This document shows positions 50,253 to 58,922 of a stretch of DNA of 64,000 nucleotides, one piece after another. Origin of the DNA: Palsa-459 sp963841965 (GTDB lineage: Bacteria; Actinomycetota; Acidimicrobiia; Acidimicrobiales; RAAP-2); the NCBI GenBank assembly GCA_963841965.1, contig CAWJES010000012.1, forward strand, positions 51,199 through 115,198, given 5' to 3'. A program made the translations under genes and the position numbers. Within the stretch, counting starts at the first letter, position 1. Every line of letters starts with the position of its first letter. The notes below the pieces were generated by a model. That model was not told the DNA's origin. It ran no database searches and was given only the letters and a program-made list of their open reading frames with translations.

Positions 50253-50509
50253 ACGAGCGCCGTCGCGTAGGACATGCTGATCCGGGCAGCCTGCGACGGT
50301 GCGACGCGCGTGCTCCAGGACTGCCTTCGCGCGCAGAAGTGCCTCCCGCGCCCGCCGAGGAGGTTCGGTTCGGCCTCGCGTCGTCCGCCCTTGGCCGGTC
50401 GTCCAGATGCCCCGGCGGCCTTGCATAACCAAGCGGTAACTCAGCAGGCTGCTGTGGGCCATGCAACGATGGCTCCACTACTTCGAAGCAACCCGCAGAG
50501 GAAGTCGCA

Positions 50510-51751
50510 TTGCTCGCATTCACGTTTCCTGATCACGGTTCCCAGACTCCCGGGATGGGAGCCAACTGGGCCAACCATCCGTCTTGGGAACTCGTCGAAA
50601 TTGCGAGCGAAGCCGTGGGCAGGGACGTCTCGCACCTTCTCCTCGAGGCGGGGCCCGACCAGCTGGACGACGTCGCTGGCGCGCAGCTCGCGACCTTCGT
50701 GCTGAGCCTCGTCGCCGTGGATGCCGCCGAGCGGCTGGGCCTCGAGCCGGCGGCCGCTGCGGGGCGCAGCCTCGGCGAGTACACCGCGCTTGTCGCCACC
50801 GGCGCGCTCAGCTTCGAGGACGGGGTCCGGCTCGTCGTGGCGCGAGGCAACGCGATGCGCGCTGCATCAGAGAACGCCCCTGGCTGGATGGCGACCGTCC
50901 TCGGACTGGGAGACGAGGATGTGGAGGTCTCCTGCGTGCGCGCAGAGAGCGACGTGTGGATCGCAAGCTATGACGCCCCCGGGCACGTCGTCGTGTCGGG
51001 TACCCGTGACGGTGTCGAGCGCGCAGGCGCCTTCGCGCGGTCGCTCGGCGCGGAACCGCTGCGCCCGTCCTCGCCGGGCGCCTTCCACAGTCCGCTCATG
51101 CTCGAGGCCCGCGATCCGCTGCGCAAGGCCCTGTCCGAGGTGGCGTTCCAGGATGCCAACCCGGGCGTGGTGTCGAACGTCGACGCGCGAAGGCACCCTG
51201 ACCCCTCCGACTGGCCCGGCCTCCTCTCGGCCCAGCTGTGCGCACCGATCAGGTGGCGCCAGACGATCGAGACCCTGTACGCCGAAGGTGCGCGAACCTT
51301 CATCGAGCTCGGCCCGGGCTCGAGCCTCACGCCCCTCACGAGGCGCTCGCTCGCCAACAAGGCTGTCCCGACGTTCTCGATCGAGTCGCCCTTGGACCTC
51401 GAGGCGCTCTTCGAGCTCATGATCGGCGCATCCGCGCAGCTCGAGTCCGCCCCGGTCGATCGCAGCCACATGACCGAGCGCCTGGTCGTCTCGCCGACCG
51501 TCGGTCCGTTCCGCCCGGTGCCCGAGCTCGCCCACGCCGCGCCGAAGCTCGCGGGCGTCCCGAAGTCGGAGGCCGCCACGACCCTTCTCGTGCCGATCAA
51601 GGTGGGCGACCTCATCGGATGGGTCGGCGACACCGAGATCCGTTCATCGTTCGAGGGCTCGCTCGAAGGGCTCCTCGTGCTGACCGGGGAGCGCGTGATC
51701 TCGGGCCAGCCGGTCGCGTGGCTCAGCACGTCGTTCGACCCGTCGCGATGA
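50510..51751 (+). CDS. Malonyl-CoA:ACP transacylase-like protein with C-terminal biotinyl-like domain
   Basis: Acyltransferase of 413 residues. Residues 1 to about 310 are FabD-like: FPDHGSQTPGMG at the N-terminus, nucleophile Ser87 in GRSLGEYTAL (the usual GHSxG has Arg for His), Arg112 in VVARGNAM, and catalytic His193 in GAFHSPLM. The last about 90 residues form a lipoyl/biotinyl-like beta domain (VPIKVGDLIGWVGDTEIRSS, LTGERVISGQPVAWL) lacking the acceptor lysine. The start is TTG 50510, preceded by AGAGGAAG. It stands 257 bases after the tRNA, in a gap with no convincing gene. Substrate and role of the fused domain are unknown. Confidence 0.87.
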   Translation: MLAFTFPDHGSQTPGMGANWANHPSWELVEIASEAVGRDVSHLLLEAGPDQLDDVAGAQLATFVLSLVAVDAAERLGLEPAAAAGRSLGEYTALVATGALSFEDGVRLVVARGNAMRAASENAPGWMATVLGLGDEDVEVSCVRAESDVWIASYDAPGHVVVSGTRDGVERAGAFARSLGAEPLRPSSPGAFHSPLMLEARDPLRKALSEVAFQDANPGVVSNVDARRHPDPSDWPGLLSAQLCAPIRWRQTIETLYAEGARTFIELGPGSSLTPLTRRSLANKAVPTFSIESPLDLEALFELMIGASAQLESAPVDRSHMTERLVVSPTVGPFRPVPELAHAAPKLAGVPKSEAATTLLVPIKVGDLIGWVGDTEIRSSFEGSLEGLLVLTGERVISGQPVAWLSTSFDPSR

Positions 51752-51799
51752 GCGGAGCGACCTGATGCGTCGGCGCTTCGCGCAACCAAGGAGGACCCG

Positions 51800-52237
51800 A
51801 TGATCGAGCACGTCGTTGAGCAGTGGCATGCGCACCTCCGGGGCACGCTGCCCGGGGGGCTCGACCAGCTGCTCGACGATGACGTCGTCTTCTTCTCGCC
51901 GATCGTCTTCACACCGCAGCGAGGCAAGGAGATCACGTCGCTGTACCTCCGCGCGGCCGGGCAGACGTTCCCAGGGGACCCGTCTCCGTCTTCGACCCAG
52001 CCGGGCGAAACAGATGGCAGCTTCCGCTACACCAAGCAGGTCATGTCCGGCAACACGGCCGTGCTCGAGTTCGAGACGCAGATGAACGGCAAGTACGTCA
52101 ACGGCGTCGACATCATCACGTGCAACGACGAGGGTCGCATTGTGGAGTTCCGGGTCATGATCCGGCCGCTGCAGGCCGTGAACCTCGTCCATCAGCAGAT
52201 GGCGGCGATGCTGGACTCGATGGGCGGCGCCGGCTGA
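51800..52237 (+). CDS. NTF2-like (SnoaL-type) protein
   Basis: Protein of 145 residues with a cone-shaped alpha+beta-barrel fold of the NTF2/SnoaL superfamily: HLRGTLPGGLDQLLDDDVVFFSPIVFTPQRGKE in pieces at the N-terminus, AVLEFETQMNGKYVNGVDIITCNDEGRIVEFRVMIRPLQAVNLV in pieces at the C-terminus. These small proteins bind or isomerise hydrophobic ligands; the specific one cannot be predicted. AAGGAGGACCCG before the ATG at 51800 sets the start. It lies 48 bases downstream of the transacylase on the same strand and may be cotranscribed. Confidence 0.85.
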   Translation: MIEHVVEQWHAHLRGTLPGGLDQLLDDDVVFFSPIVFTPQRGKEITSLYLRAAGQTFPGDPSPSSTQPGETDGSFRYTKQVMSGNTAVLEFETQMNGKYVNGVDIITCNDEGRIVEFRVMIRPLQAVNLVHQQMAAMLDSMGGAG

Positions 52238-52241
52238 CCGG

Positions 52242-52802
52242 TCAGGCCGGGAATCCCTGCAGTCCCTCATCAAGCTGGACGCCCAACGTGTTGAGGGTCA
52301 TCGCGACGAGGTGGTAGTGCCCGACGACCATCGGCACCTCGATCAGCTGCGCGGTGTCGTACCGCGAGGTGAGCGCGACCCACGTCTCGTCCTCGATCGT
52401 CCACGCCGCGTGCAGCTCATCGGCGGCGCGAAGCAACGTCGCGTCGAACGCCTCCCATCCGGGCGCGTCGGGCCCCAACGTGACGCGGTCGACCTCAAGC
52501 GGTTCCAGGCCGCACAGCAGTGCGATCCGCGCATGCTGACCCCATTCGTACGGCGACGCGCAGTTCCACCCGGTTCGCAGGATGAGCAGCTCGCGGTCCC
52601 GCGGCGGCAGCGTCCCGTTGAGCAGCTTGCCTCCGAAGGGCAGCCATTTCCTGAAGAGTCCGGGTGCCCGAACGAACGTCGTGAAGATGTTCGCATCGTC
52701 GGCGCCCGGCACCACGGCCCCGTCGAGCAGCTCTCGGATGGCGCCTGTCCGCTCTTCAACGGGCACGGGTGTGATCCGCGGGACCGATGCACTCCTCGTC
52801 AT
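52242..52802 (-). CDS. Carboxymuconolactone decarboxylase (AhpD-like) family protein
   Basis: Helical protein of 186 residues in the CMD/AhpD-like family. The core motif is ELLILRTGWNCASPYEWGQHARIAL (in two pieces at about residues 67-92), with a single Cys five residues before an acidic residue and a His at the usual position, so the CxxC of true AhpD peroxidases is absent. A decarboxylase or isomerase-like role on aromatic or gamma-lactone substrates is possible. It is convergent with the NTF2-like gene, with 4 bases between the stops. Confidence 0.87.
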   Translation of the reverse strand: MTRSASVPRITPVPVEERTGAIRELLDGAVVPGADDANIFTTFVRAPGLFRKWLPFGGKLLNGTLPPRDRELLILRTGWNCASPYEWGQHARIALLCGLEPLEVDRVTLGPDAPGWEAFDATLLRAADELHAAWTIEDETWVALTSRYDTAQLIEVPMVVGHYHLVAMTLNTLGVQLDEGLQGFPA

Positions 52803-52853
52803 CTCATCTCCCTTGTTCGCGTCGACCGTCCGGATGCGAGCTGGATCGAGCCG

Positions 52854-53168
52854 TCAGAACGGGAGTCCGGGCGCGTCGACCACCGACGGGCGGGCGGCGC
52901 CACCGGCTCGCAGCGACCGGTACGGGAAGATCTGGTCCTCCCTGAAGGAGCGATTCCGTTGCTCACCGGCTCGACCTCCGACCACCTCCACCCAGCGCTC
53001 CCCGGTCTCGTCATTCGTCACGTGGGCGACGAACCGCCACGCGGCGCGTCGTTCCCGCGGATCCTGGACGTCGACCCGGTCCCCGTTCCGAAGACCAGAC
53101 CACGAACGGCTGCGCGTCAGGTGCCCGATTCGCTCGGCCGTTCCAGTGCGGGTGCGTGCTCTGGCCAC
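52854..53168 (-). CDS. Conserved small protein, unknown function
   Basis: Protein of 104 residues, not recognised. It appears to be a small beta-rich domain: LRNGDRVDVQDPRERRAAWRFVAHVTN, then GERWVEVVGG and a C-terminal basic RNRSFREDQIFPYRS, similar in feel to actinobacterial RNA- or DNA-binding small barrels. GTG 53168 is used; no strong ribosome site. It is in the same direction as the carboxymuconolactone decarboxylase-like gene, 51 bases upstream of it, and divergent from the RecB-like gene. Confidence 0.6.
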   Translation of the reverse strand: MARARTRTGTAERIGHLTRSRSWSGLRNGDRVDVQDPRERRAAWRFVAHVTNDETGERWVEVVGGRAGEQRNRSFREDQIFPYRSLRAGGAARPSVVDAPGLPF

Positions 53169-53227
53169 ACCCGTTTCTACCTGACCGAGGGCCAGCCCCC
53201 GTCACATGGCCCCCCTACGCTCCCTGC

Positions 53228-54034
53228 GTGACCCTCCCTCCGCTCCCGACCTCCCTCTCACCGTCGAGGATCTCGACCTTCACCGACTGTCCGAGGATGT
53301 TCCAGTACCGGGCGATCGAGCGCCTCGAGCAGCCGCCCACGATCTGGACGCTCAAGGGGACACTCGTCCACGCCGCGCTCGAGGGACTCTTCTCGAACGT
53401 CGCTCCGGAGGAACGGACGCCCGCAGCGGCGCTCGCCGAGCTCGATGCGGCCGTCGCATCCGGGGCCGGCGTGGAGGGGTTCGCCTCGCTCGGGCTCAGT
53501 CCGGTTGAGCAGGATCGATTCGTCGAGGACGCCCGGACCCTCGTGCGCCGCTACTTCGACATCGAGGATCCCCGCACGATCGATGCCGTCGGTGTGGAAC
53601 TCCGCCTTGAGGCCGAGCTCGATGCGTCGGGCACGTCGTTGCAACTCCGTGGCATCATCGATCGCCTCGACAGGGCTGCGAACGGCGATCTCACGATCGT
53701 CGACTACAAGACCGGGCGTGCGCCGATGCGAGGCCGCGAACGGGCGAAGCTCGCGGCGGTCGAGACGTATGCACTCCTCTGCGAGCGGGTGCTCGGTGTG
53801 CGACCCGTCGCTGTTCGGCTGCTGCACCTGAAGGAGCCCGTGGTGATCGAACGGCGAATCGGCGAGGCGGAGGTCACTCGTCAGGAGCGCAGGACCGTCC
53901 AGGTGTGGGACGCCATCGCCAAGGCGCACGCGTCAGGGTCGTTCCGTCCATCGCCCGGGCCCCTCTGCAGGTTCTGCGCCTTCAGCGACCGCTGCGAGGG
54001 CGCCCTTGCGATGGGCGTGACCAGGGCTAAGTGA
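53228..54034 (+). CDS. RecB-like PD-(D/E)XK nuclease with Fe-S cysteines
   Basis: Nuclease of 268 residues of the PD-(D/E)XK superfamily, RecB/AddB/Cas4 branch. Catalytic residues are visible as His48 (GTLVHAALEG), Asp145 (GIIDRLD), Asp159 and Lys161 (LTIVDYKTGR). Four cysteines, Cys21 (TDCPRMFQ) and Cys247, Cys250 and Cys256 (CRFCAFSDRC), are arranged as in AddB and Cas4, where they hold a 4Fe-4S cluster locking the nuclease core. There is no helicase domain and no CRISPR nearby, so it is a stand-alone DNA-processing nuclease. I chose GTG 53228; the frame is open from 53156. Confidence 0.88.
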   Translation: MTLPPLPTSLSPSRISTFTDCPRMFQYRAIERLEQPPTIWTLKGTLVHAALEGLFSNVAPEERTPAAALAELDAAVASGAGVEGFASLGLSPVEQDRFVEDARTLVRRYFDIEDPRTIDAVGVELRLEAELDASGTSLQLRGIIDRLDRAANGDLTIVDYKTGRAPMRGRERAKLAAVETYALLCERVLGVRPVAVRLLHLKEPVVIERRIGEAEVTRQERRTVQVWDAIAKAHASGSFRPSPGPLCRFCAFSDRCEGALAMGVTRAK

Positions 54035-54063
54035 GCCGCCCCGGATCCTCATAGGCTCGAGCC

Positions 54064-54558
54064 ATGCAGGTCGAGGCTGACGCGACGGCCCAGGGGCGCA
54101 CTCCCCTTGACCACGTCGCGGATGTCGCGTCGATCGCCAGCGACTTCGGTGTCATCTGGGTCGCCGTCGCTGCGCTGCAGGTCGCGACCGGATCGTCCTC
54201 GTGGTCCTCTGCGGCGCGCCGGCTCGGCGCGGCGGGCATGGTGTCGCTCACCCTCACGCGGCTGCTCAAGCACTTCTTCGGTGTCGCTCGACCCCCGAAC
54301 CCCGATCCGGGGACCCTCGCGAGGATGCCGACGTCGTCCAGCTTCCCGAGCGGACACACGCTCGCCGCCTTCACCTCCGCGCTCGCTGTTCCCAGAAGCG
54401 CGCGGGGGCGCGCCGTCGCCGTCCTGTTCGCCGCAACCGTCGGTTGGGCCAGGTTGCGCGTCGGACATCATCGCCCGTCCGATGTCATTGCGGGAGCAGC
54501 GATCGGCGGTGCCGCCGGAGCAGCGGTCGCGGTGCTGCTGGACCGAACGGCGTCGTGA
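54064..54558 (+). CDS. PAP2 family phosphatase
   Basis: Membrane phosphatase of 164 residues. The three PAP2 signature motifs are present: KHFFGVARP (KX6RP), SFPSGHTLAAF (PSGH) and RVGHHRPSDVIAG (SRX5HX3D variant). Several hydrophobic segments surround them. It probably removes phosphate from a lipid phosphate such as undecaprenyl or phosphatidate on the outer face of the membrane. Its stop overlaps the GTG of the following glycosyltransferase (GTGA), so the two are translated together. Confidence 0.88.
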   Translation: MQVEADATAQGRTPLDHVADVASIASDFGVIWVAVAALQVATGSSSWSSAARRLGAAGMVSLTLTRLLKHFFGVARPPNPDPGTLARMPTSSSFPSGHTLAAFTSALAVPRSARGRAVAVLFAATVGWARLRVGHHRPSDVIAGAAIGGAAGAAVAVLLDRTAS

Positions 54559-57035
54559 GGTACGTCTCGGTCGCCGCCAGATGCGAACACCCCCGCGTCC
54601 GCCGCCTCGTCGATTCGATCCACCGCAACGACGAATCGGCAGAGGTCACGGTGCTGTGGGCGGACTCCGACGACCACGGCCCCGAGCTGCGCGGAGCGCA
54701 GACCGTCGGGCTCTCATGGCTGCGCGATGATCTCGACGGGCTCCACCTCCTCGCCGCGGCCCACTGCGAGCCGTACTTCAAGTCGCTCCTCGTCCCCGAG
54801 GCGCTCGCCACGGCGCTCTCCGATGGGCCTGCCGCCTTCCTCGCACCGTCCGTCGTCGTCCTGGCCCCGCTCTCCGATCACGCGGGAGCCGGCGCGCTGG
54901 TCCTCATCGAGCGATCGGTGCGCGCGCCACGCGCCGCTCCACCATGGCTTGCGGGTGCGGCGCCGGTGACATCGCGGGCCCTCTTCGCGCAGTCGGAAGC
55001 GACGGATCTTGTCGCACGCTGGTCTGCGCAGTCCCAGCTTCGCGCGGTGAGGGCCTATGAGGACGATGGTCCGCCGGATCCCCCGTGGTGGCCCAATGCT
55101 GAAGCCGGGTGGTCCGCAGATGCGCTGTGGCACCTCGCATCGGATCCCCGGGTGGTCATCGAGCGCGATGTGGGCGCCGGGATTGCCTGGTGGAATCTCC
55201 ACGAGCGGACCATCGAGCGCCATGGCGAGCGCGTGACCGTGAACGGACGGCCGGCCACGCTCGCGATCCTCGACGGGATCGACCCGCTCGGCGACGACGG
55301 CGCCGGTGGGCCGGGGCTGGGAACCTTCTTCGCGCAGATCCCGGGGCCACAGGTGTCACTCCTCGGCGACTTCGGGCTGAGCGCACCGACTGACGATGCA
55401 GGACCACCGTGGTGCTTCGGTCGGTTCGAGGACGGCAGTGACGTGCCAGAGGTGGCAAGGCGGCTCGTGCGGCGCTGGATGCGCGAAGGGGACGACGAAC
55501 GACCTCCGGCACCCTTCGGTCGCGACGGTGACGACGGCTTCGTGTCCTGGTGCACCGCACCGCTGTCGACGCATTCCGGCGTGTCGAGGGCGCTCGGCGA
55601 CATCCTGCGATACCGGCTGGATGTGCGATCGCACTTCTCCGAGCCCTGCAACCGCGACGAGCCGGCGCTACTCGAATGGGCGCGCACCCTCGGAGTCACC
55701 GAGGGAATGCTTCCGGAGGCCTGGGTCGATCGCCTCGAGGCCCGCAGCGAGACGTTCGAGGTCGAGCAGGCCCCCGGGGCGACCGTCAGCGGGCTGCTCC
55801 GAAGTCCGATCGGCGTCGGGTCGCTCGCGCGATCTGTCGCGGGAGCCCTTGAGCGGTCGGGACTCGCGTTCGCACGCGAGTCGTGCGAGCCGGTCGCCGG
55901 GGTCACGGCGCTCATGGAGCCCGTTGACGTCGGTCCGCCGGTGCATCCGGTCAACGTCGTCGTCCTCCAAGGCGACCTGCTCCCCGCGTGGTTCAACCAC
56001 GCCGGTGGAATGTCCGACGGGCGCTACACGATCGCGGTGTGGGCGTGGGAGCTGGAGCACTTCCCTGCCGACACGGGCCGCTGGGCGTCGCTCGTCGACG
56101 AGGTGTGGGCGATCTCGGACTTCATGGCGGAGGGCCTTCGAAAGGAGACCGACCGCCCGGTGCTCGTGTTCCCCTATTGGACGGAGGATTCCGGCGCACC
56201 CGAGCCGCTCGACAGGGCTCCGCTCGGGATTCCCGACGGCCCGTACGCCCTGTTCTGCTTCGACTTCAACTCGGGCTTCGAGCGGAAGAACCCGCTGGGG
56301 GTGCTCGATGCCTTCGCCCGAGCGTTCCCTGAAGGCGACGGCCCGACGATGGTCCTCAAGACCGCGAACGGACCGTCGGATCTCGTCCACTCCCTCGAGC
56401 TCGACGCCGCCTGCGCGCGCCGGCGCGACGTCGTGCGCATCGAAGGCTTCAAGCCTCGCGAGCAGGTGCGGGCGCTGATGGCCGGGGCCTGCTGCTACGT
56501 GTCGCTGCACCGCGCCGAGGGGCTCGGCCTGACCATGCTGGAGGCCATGCGACTCGGAGTCCCGGTGATCGCGACGAGGTACTCGGCCAACCTCGAGTTC
56601 ATGGACGACGCAAGCGCGCTGCTCGTCGACGCGCAGTCCGTCGAGATTGCCCCCTCCGTCCGCGTGTACGGAGGACTCGGGAGCTGGGCGGACCCGGACA
56701 TCGACCAGGCTGCAGGGCACCTGCGACGCGTCTTCGGCGATCCGGTGTTCGCCCGCTCGCTCGGGGACCGCGGACGGGAGCAGGCCCGGAGGTGGGTGAC
56801 CGAAGAGCAGTCGACGCTGTTCGTCCGTGACAGGGTTCTCGCTGCGACGAAGGCGGTCGTCGAACGGCCCTGGTCGCTGGCCCGCAGCGATCCGGATGCC
56901 CGCGAGCCGCAGGATCCGGCCGACGAGGCTCCGCCGGACCCCGATGCTCCCGGTGCTGACGACGACAGCTCGCTCGTGCATCGGGCCGGTGACCGCGCCT
57001 TACGATCGGTGGGTCTGGAAAGGATCGATCCATGA
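54555..57035 (+). CDS. Large glycosyltransferase (GT4-type C-terminal domain)
   Basis: Protein of 826 residues. The C-terminal half (about 455-760) is a GT-B glycosyltransferase: AVWAWELEHFPADTGRWASLVDEVWAISDFMAEGL, then FCFDFNSGFERKNPLGVLDAF and the donor-site E-x7-E in HRAEGLGLTMLEAMRLGVPV. The N-terminal about 430 residues are of unknown fold, beginning YVSVAARCEHPRVRRLVDSI and containing a possible second, GT-A-like domain. The final about 60 residues are acidic and Pro-rich, probably disordered. GTG 54555 overlaps the PAP2 stop, and its stop overlaps the DsbA-like ATG. It may build a surface polysaccharide. Confidence 0.8.
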   Translation: MRYVSVAARCEHPRVRRLVDSIHRNDESAEVTVLWADSDDHGPELRGAQTVGLSWLRDDLDGLHLLAAAHCEPYFKSLLVPEALATALSDGPAAFLAPSVVVLAPLSDHAGAGALVLIERSVRAPRAAPPWLAGAAPVTSRALFAQSEATDLVARWSAQSQLRAVRAYEDDGPPDPPWWPNAEAGWSADALWHLASDPRVVIERDVGAGIAWWNLHERTIERHGERVTVNGRPATLAILDGIDPLGDDGAGGPGLGTFFAQIPGPQVSLLGDFGLSAPTDDAGPPWCFGRFEDGSDVPEVARRLVRRWMREGDDERPPAPFGRDGDDGFVSWCTAPLSTHSGVSRALGDILRYRLDVRSHFSEPCNRDEPALLEWARTLGVTEGMLPEAWVDRLEARSETFEVEQAPGATVSGLLRSPIGVGSLARSVAGALERSGLAFARESCEPVAGVTALMEPVDVGPPVHPVNVVVLQGDLLPAWFNHAGGMSDGRYTIAVWAWELEHFPADTGRWASLVDEVWAISDFMAEGLRKETDRPVLVFPYWTEDSGAPEPLDRAPLGIPDGPYALFCFDFNSGFERKNPLGVLDAFARAFPEGDGPTMVLKTANGPSDLVHSLELDAACARRRDVVRIEGFKPREQVRALMAGACCYVSLHRAEGLGLTMLEAMRLGVPVIATRYSANLEFMDDASALLVDAQSVEIAPSVRVYGGLGSWADPDIDQAAGHLRRVFGDPVFARSLGDRGREQARRWVTEEQSTLFVRDRVLAATKAVVERPWSLARSDPDAREPQDPADEAPPDPDAPGADDDSSLVHRAGDRALRSVGLERIDP

Positions 57036-57637
57036 GCACGCTGCCGGCCTTCGAGGTCACCTACGACTACCTCTGCCCATTCGCACGCATCGTTCACGAG
57101 CACCTCGTGGAGGGCCTTCGCGCCGCCGCCGGGTGGGACGTGACGTTCACACCCTGGACGCTGCTGCAGGGGCACAAGGATGACGGTGCGCCAGACGTCT
57201 GGGACGACGCGAGTCGGTCCAACGACCTCGTCGCGCTCGAGGCGGGTCTCGCGGTGCGCGACGCGTGGCCGGATCGGTTCCTCGATGTCCACCTCGCGCT
57301 GTTCCGGGCGCGGCACGACAGGAGCATGCGCCTCGCGAGCCGCGAGGACGTCGCCATCGTCCTGCGTGAGGTCGCGCTCGATCCTGACGCGGTCTTCGAG
57401 GTCGTCGACGGCGGCGCGGCGCGCAAGGAGATCGCAGCGTCCTGGCGGCGACTGGTCGACGAGCACGAGGCCTTCGGCGTGCCCACGTTCGTGGTGGGCG
57501 ATGATGCGGTCTTCGTTCGCCTGATGGATCTCCCCGCCGACGGCGGCGATGCGACGAGGACCATCGAGCAGATCGTGTCGCTCATGGTCGATCGTCCGAC
57601 GATCAACGAGTTCAAGCACACCACGATCTCCCGGTAG
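57032..57637 (+). CDS. DsbA family thioredoxin-fold protein with single active-site Cys
   Basis: Protein of 201 residues with the DsbA/FrnE-like thioredoxin fold: VTYDYLCPFARIVHEHL at the N-terminus, a long helical insert and the cis-Pro strand FGVPTFVVGDDAVFV near residue 149. The usual CxxC is CPFA here, leaving one Cys, as in HCCA-isomerase-like members, so it cannot form an internal active-site disulphide. There is no signal peptide. Its ATG overlaps the glycosyltransferase stop (ATGA). Confidence 0.85.
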   Translation: MSTLPAFEVTYDYLCPFARIVHEHLVEGLRAAAGWDVTFTPWTLLQGHKDDGAPDVWDDASRSNDLVALEAGLAVRDAWPDRFLDVHLALFRARHDRSMRLASREDVAIVLREVALDPDAVFEVVDGGAARKEIAASWRRLVDEHEAFGVPTFVVGDDAVFVRLMDLPADGGDATRTIEQIVSLMVDRPTINEFKHTTISR

Positions 57638-57716
57638 CTCGCGCGCAGCGTTCCCGTCGCAGGGGCGGTGCCGCAGGTCGGAGCCGATGGACGGGGACGA
57701 CGGGTAGCCTGCCGTC

Positions 57717-58922
57717 GTGCATCGACCCGGAGTTGACGGCGCCCCGCTCGCGTCGCCCAGGGTCGGCATCGTGGGTGCCGGGCAGCTCGCTCGTATGCTC
57801 GCAGAGGCGGCCAGTGCGCTCGGCGTGTGGACCATCGTGCTCGCCGAGCGAGGCGACGACGCCGCGACTGGCGTCGCGTGCGAGGTGATCCTCGGATCAC
57901 CGACCGATGCGAGCGCGATCGCCGCGCTGGCCGGGCTGTGCGACGTCATCACCTTCGACCACGAACTCGTCGACCTCGACGTGCTGCGCGGGATGCAGCA
58001 GGGTGGGGCTGTGGTCCGACCCTCGCCCGACACGCTGGAGTTCGCCGTCGACAAGTCCTTCCAGCGCGCGGCGTTCTCTGCGGCAGGCCTCCCGATCCCT
58101 GACCACGTGGTCCTCGGCGGCTCAGAGGCTGAGGACATCCGGCGGCTCCGTGCCTTCGCCGGCGGGCTCGGTTCCCCCCCGGTCGTGAAGCTCGCGCGCG
58201 GCGGGTATGACGGACGTGGCGTCTGCGTCGCTGGCTCGCTCGAGGAGGCAGAGTCGGCGTCACTCGCCTGGCGACGCGGTGGCAGCGTCGTCGTCGCGGA
58301 GGCGCCCGTGGCGATGCGACGGGAGCTCGCCGCCCTCGTTGCGCGGCGACCCGACGGCGAGACCGTGACATGGCAGGTGGTCGAGACCGCCCAGGTCAAC
58401 GGCGTCTGTCGCGAGGTCCTCGTCCCGGGGAGTCTCGATGCCGCGACCGAGGCCGAGGCCGAGGCGCTCGCGCACCGGGTGGCCGATGTCGTGGGGCTCG
58501 CGGGCGTGCTCGCGGTCGAACTGTTCGACACGGCCGAGGGGCTGCTCATCAACGAGGTTGCTGCGCGGCCCCACAACTCGGGTCACTGGACCATCGAGGG
58601 CTCGGTCACATCCCAGTTCGAGAACCATCTCCGCGCCGTCCTCGACCTGCCGCTCGGCGCCACGGACCTCGCCGCTCCTGCGACGGCCACGGTCAACATC
58701 TTCGGCTCCGAGCCCGGTGATGGCCGATTCGACCTCGCCGCCGCGCTTGCCAACGCGGACGCGAAGGTGCACCTGTATGGCAAGGTGGCTCGACCGGGAC
58801 GCAAACTGGGCCACGTGACGGTCTGCGGAACCGATCCGGCGACGGTCCGGGAGGATGCGTGGCAGGCGGCTGTGGCCCTCGGAACCTCGAGGCCAGAGCA
58901 GACGATGGGAGAACCACGATGA
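57717..58922 (+). CDS. purK: N5-carboxyaminoimidazole ribonucleotide synthase
   Basis: PurK, an ATP-grasp enzyme of 401 residues that makes N5-CAIR from AIR, bicarbonate and ATP in purine synthesis. N-terminal Rossmann-like VGIVGAGQLARMLAEAASALG, FDHELVDLDVLR, ATP-grasp KLARGGYDGRGV and VEAPVAMRRELAALVAR (VxF/VE-type), and the C-terminal INEVAARPHNSGHWTIEGSVTSQFENHLRAVL pattern in parts. The start is GTG 57717. Its stop overlaps the purE start (ATGA at 58919-58922), the classical purK-purE pair. Confidence 0.94.
   Translation: MHRPGVDGAPLASPRVGIVGAGQLARMLAEAASALGVWTIVLAERGDDAATGVACEVILGSPTDASAIAALAGLCDVITFDHELVDLDVLRGMQQGGAVVRPSPDTLEFAVDKSFQRAAFSAAGLPIPDHVVLGGSEAEDIRRLRAFAGGLGSPPVVKLARGGYDGRGVCVAGSLEEAESASLAWRRGGSVVVAEAPVAMRRELAALVARRPDGETVTWQVVETAQVNGVCREVLVPGSLDAATEAEAEALAHRVADVVGLAGVLAVELFDTAEGLLINEVAARPHNSGHWTIEGSVTSQFENHLRAVLDLPLGATDLAAPATATVNIFGSEPGDGRFDLAAALANADAKVHLYGKVARPGRKLGHVTVCGTDPATVREDAWQAAVALGTSRPEQTMGEPR

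Noticed and set aside
50241..50462. 73-residue minus-strand frame downstream of tRNA-Gly
   Set aside because: It overlaps the tRNA 3' end, has no ribosome site and a composition typical of chance frames. The 257-base gap 50253-50509 otherwise holds nothing I can name.
53228..54034. Cas4-like nuclease as evidence of a CRISPR system
   Set aside because: No repeat array and no other cas genes are visible anywhere in the window.
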